A DNA stretch of 7,524 nt from an uncultured Eubacteriaceae bacterium (GTDB lineage: Bacteria; Bacillota; Clostridia; Eubacteriales; Anaerofustaceae), in assembly GCA_947058225.1 (NCBI GenBank), contig CAMSGF010000028.1, forward strand, positions 1 to 7,524, written 5' to 3'. Positions 7,101 to 7,524 of the stretch are shown piece after piece. Each line of letters starts with the position of its first letter. Position 1 is the first letter of the stretch. The translations under genes were made by a program, and so were the position numbers. The notes beneath the pieces were generated by a model. The model saw nothing but the letters and a program-made list of their open reading frames with translations. It was not told the origin of the DNA and did not search any database.

Positions 7101-7233
7101 CAAAGCCATTGATTCTTATGATGAATATATTAAAAAAGAAGTTCTTTGCGATAATATTGAGTTTGGTGAAAATGACGGAGAGGACATTAAGTTAAATGAT
7201 AGGGAAGTCGTTGTAAAAGTTAATAAAATTTAA
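4141..7233 (+). CDS. ileS: Isoleucyl-tRNA synthetase, IleRS2 type, with altered GxHH signature
   Basis: A complete 1030-residue cytosolic class I synthetase that charges tRNA-Ile with isoleucine using ATP. The signature at 55-58 is GIHH (in PPTANGKPGIHHV) instead of HxGH; KMSKS is at 590-594. The CP1 editing domain shows WTTTPWT (222-228) and GTGIVHLAP...GEDDY with Asp327, the expected editing aspartate. CPRC (182-185), CWRC (388-391) and a four-cysteine set at 460, 462, 500 and 503 may bind zinc. DCWFDSG, EGIDQTRGWFYSL and the anticodon-domain SNWYIRRCRRRFW are typical of the family. Length and motifs fit the eukaryote-like IleRS2 group (about 1030-1050 residues), not the roughly 930-residue IleRS1. 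IleRS2 enzymes tolerate mupirocin. It has its own promoter and terminator and no T-box leader. It is probably the organism's housekeeping enzyme, since IleRS2 is common in Clostridia, but a second ileS elsewhere cannot be excluded. Confidence 0.97.
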   Translation: MIFEDLNKNSVKEREAEISKYWDNIDILKRSIETREDKPNYIFFEGPPTANGKPGIHHVIARTLKDSVCKYQTMNGYKVKRKAGWDTHGLPVEIEVEKTLGMNGKGDIEKYGVAAFNEKCKESVFTYESLWREMTKRMGYFIDMDNPYITLDNNYIESVWWLLKQFFDEGLIYEGYKILPYCPRCGTGLASHEVAQGYQNIKTDSAIVAFKSKGKEEYFLAWTTTPWTLPSNVGLCVGKDIDYVRAKSQDTVYILAKEKVNDVLGEDAQIIEEFKGSELEYTEYEPIMDFLTPPANKKAFIVVLGDYVSTEDGTGIVHLAPAFGEDDYNVGRKYNLAAFNPVGENGKFTDTIWKGKFVMDADLDIIKYLKEKGVLFKKQRIEHNYPHCWRCKTPLLYYGKPSWYIEMTKIKDELIKANNSVEWYPEFVGEGRFGDWLENLKDWAISRSRYWGTPLNIWRCECGHLHSVGSRKQLAEDAVEDIDESIELHKPYVDEVHIKCEKCGKLMTRVPDVIDCWFDSGSMPFAQQHYPFENREEFEEQFPADFICEGIDQTRGWFYSLIAISTFIMKKSPYKRVLVNDLILDAKGQKMSKSKGNTVDPFDLFDKYGADALRWYLLYVSPAWTPTKFDIEGLREVQSKFFNTLQNVYTFFVMYANTDNVDPRKFFVEYKDRDEIDLWILSKYNNLVKEVRNEMDIFEHSRVVRKIQEFVNEDLSNWYIRRCRRRFWASELDEDKKAVYNTTYEVLKGLCELVAPFAPFISEEIYRKLTGEESVHLACYPEVNEELIDEDNEYKMDLVRTLVSLGRSAREEANIKVRQPVGTILVYGAKKEVMADLTDLIKEELNVKEVVFPDDLSKYMNFVLKLDFKVAGKILGKDVKVAVAELNKCNANEVIDVLDEKGEITFSESGLTLKKEWVEMRTEAKDGFNVQKEGHLFVILDTSLNDELISEGYARELISKVQQLRKNSGFEVMDRINMIIECDDVINKAIDSYDEYIKKEVLCDNIEFGENDGEDIKLNDREVVVKVNKI

Positions 7234-7257
7234 AAAGACCGCTTAGGCGGTTTTTTT
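7232..7257 (+). terminator. Rho-independent terminator of ileS
   Basis: ACCGC (7238-7242) pairs with GCGGT (7247-7251) around a TTAG loop. The flanking A-run and seven-base T-run (7251-7257) extend the stem. It overlaps the end of the ileS stop codon, so ileS appears to be transcribed alone. Confidence 0.92.
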
Positions 7258-7354
7258 ATTTATAATTAAAATGTTTTTTATGTTTAATTTTATTACATAT
7301 TTATTTTAATAAAAAATAAAATTTTAAATTTTTATAAATTATTTATGTAGTGTG
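7258..7354. other. Extremely A/T-rich spacer
   Basis: This stretch after the ileS terminator is almost entirely A and T, with long A and T runs and only a handful of G or C. No gene, promoter pair with good spacing or RNA structure stands out. Its main interest is the sharp contrast with the GC-rich sequence that follows. Confidence 0.6.
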
Positions 7355-7522
7355 GTAAATGAAAAGTTCTTGGAGGGGCGGCTTCTGCCGCTGAAACCAG
7401 GAGTCAGAGTGGCGGTAGTGGGAGATTTTGCCTTTGAACCCCGGTACCAGGGAGCCGCTTCCTCCATGGTCAATTACAAAAAAGCAAGAGAACAGATCGG
7501 CCTGTACAGGGGGAAGCTGTAA
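7355..7522 (+). pseudogene. GH3 family glycosidase fragment (start of C-terminal domain only)
   Basis: About 55 codons that read as a slice of a family 3 glycoside hydrolase (beta-glucosidase-like). The stretch GRLLPLKPG, then VRVAVVGDF, then EPRYQGAASSMVN matches the opening of the GH3 C-terminal domain. The N-terminal TIM-barrel with the catalytic nucleophile and the rest of the C-terminal domain are absent. After SSMVN the sequence stops resembling GH3 and ends at TAA (7520-7522), overlapping an ATG at 7522-7524. There is no ATG start in frame and no ribosome site; the only near start is a GTG at 7352. By my count GC is about 54% over 7361-7524, with CTG, CCG and CGG codons, unlike every other gene here. 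It may be a remnant of a transferred gene or a chimeric join at about 7355-7372. Domain recognition is fairly sure; the origin is not. Confidence 0.65.
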
Positions 7523-7524
7523 TG

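Overview
The window looks like low-GC Bacillota DNA, probably from an anaerobic Clostridia-like lineage. The genes are A/T-rich with strong AGGAGG-type ribosome sites, short or overlapping gene junctions and U-tract hairpin terminators. It also carries a teichoic-acid-type transferase and a long type-2 isoleucyl-tRNA synthetase. No rRNA, tRNA, CRISPR array or transposase gene was seen. Taxonomy below this level cannot be read from the sequence.

Positions 2-3655 hold five genes in one direction. First is the 3' part of a CDP-glycerol/CDP-ribitol-type polyol-phosphate transferase (TagF/TarL superfamily). It is followed by an IspD/TarI-like cytidylyltransferase and an SDR reductase that overlap by one base (TAATG). 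This pair looks like the two halves of the fused Haemophilus Bcs1/Acs1 enzyme, which makes CDP-ribitol from ribulose 5-phosphate. A HIT-family nucleotide hydrolase and a zinc-dependent medium-chain dehydrogenase follow. A strong bidirectional-looking terminator at 3678-3703 closes the run. The simplest reading is a wall polymer or capsule locus that makes and polymerises a polyol phosphate, with a HIT gene and an uncertain dehydrogenase downstream.

Positions 3656-4140 (485 bases) contain no convincing gene but are highly structured. After the terminator comes a T/G-rich, very C-poor stretch, then a G-quadruplex motif at 3910-3932. Next is a 135-base element at 3923-4057 in which a 16-bp outer stem encloses three perfect hairpins (25, 10 and 9 bp) with almost no unpaired bases, so it can fold as a four-way cloverleaf. 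A consensus-like promoter (TTGACA, 17 bases, TAAAAT) lies just after it and should drive ileS with a leader of only about 30 bases. No T-box leader is present.

Positions 4141-7233 encode a full-length IleRS2-type isoleucyl-tRNA synthetase. Its class I signature is GIHH rather than the usual HxGH, a change associated with mupirocin hyper-resistance. A terminator follows at 7232-7257.

The last ~165 bases change abruptly from extremely A/T-rich spacer to about 54% GC. They encode a short internal slice of a GH3 glycosidase C-terminal domain without a start or the catalytic domain. This is either a transferred gene fragment or a chimeric sequence join.
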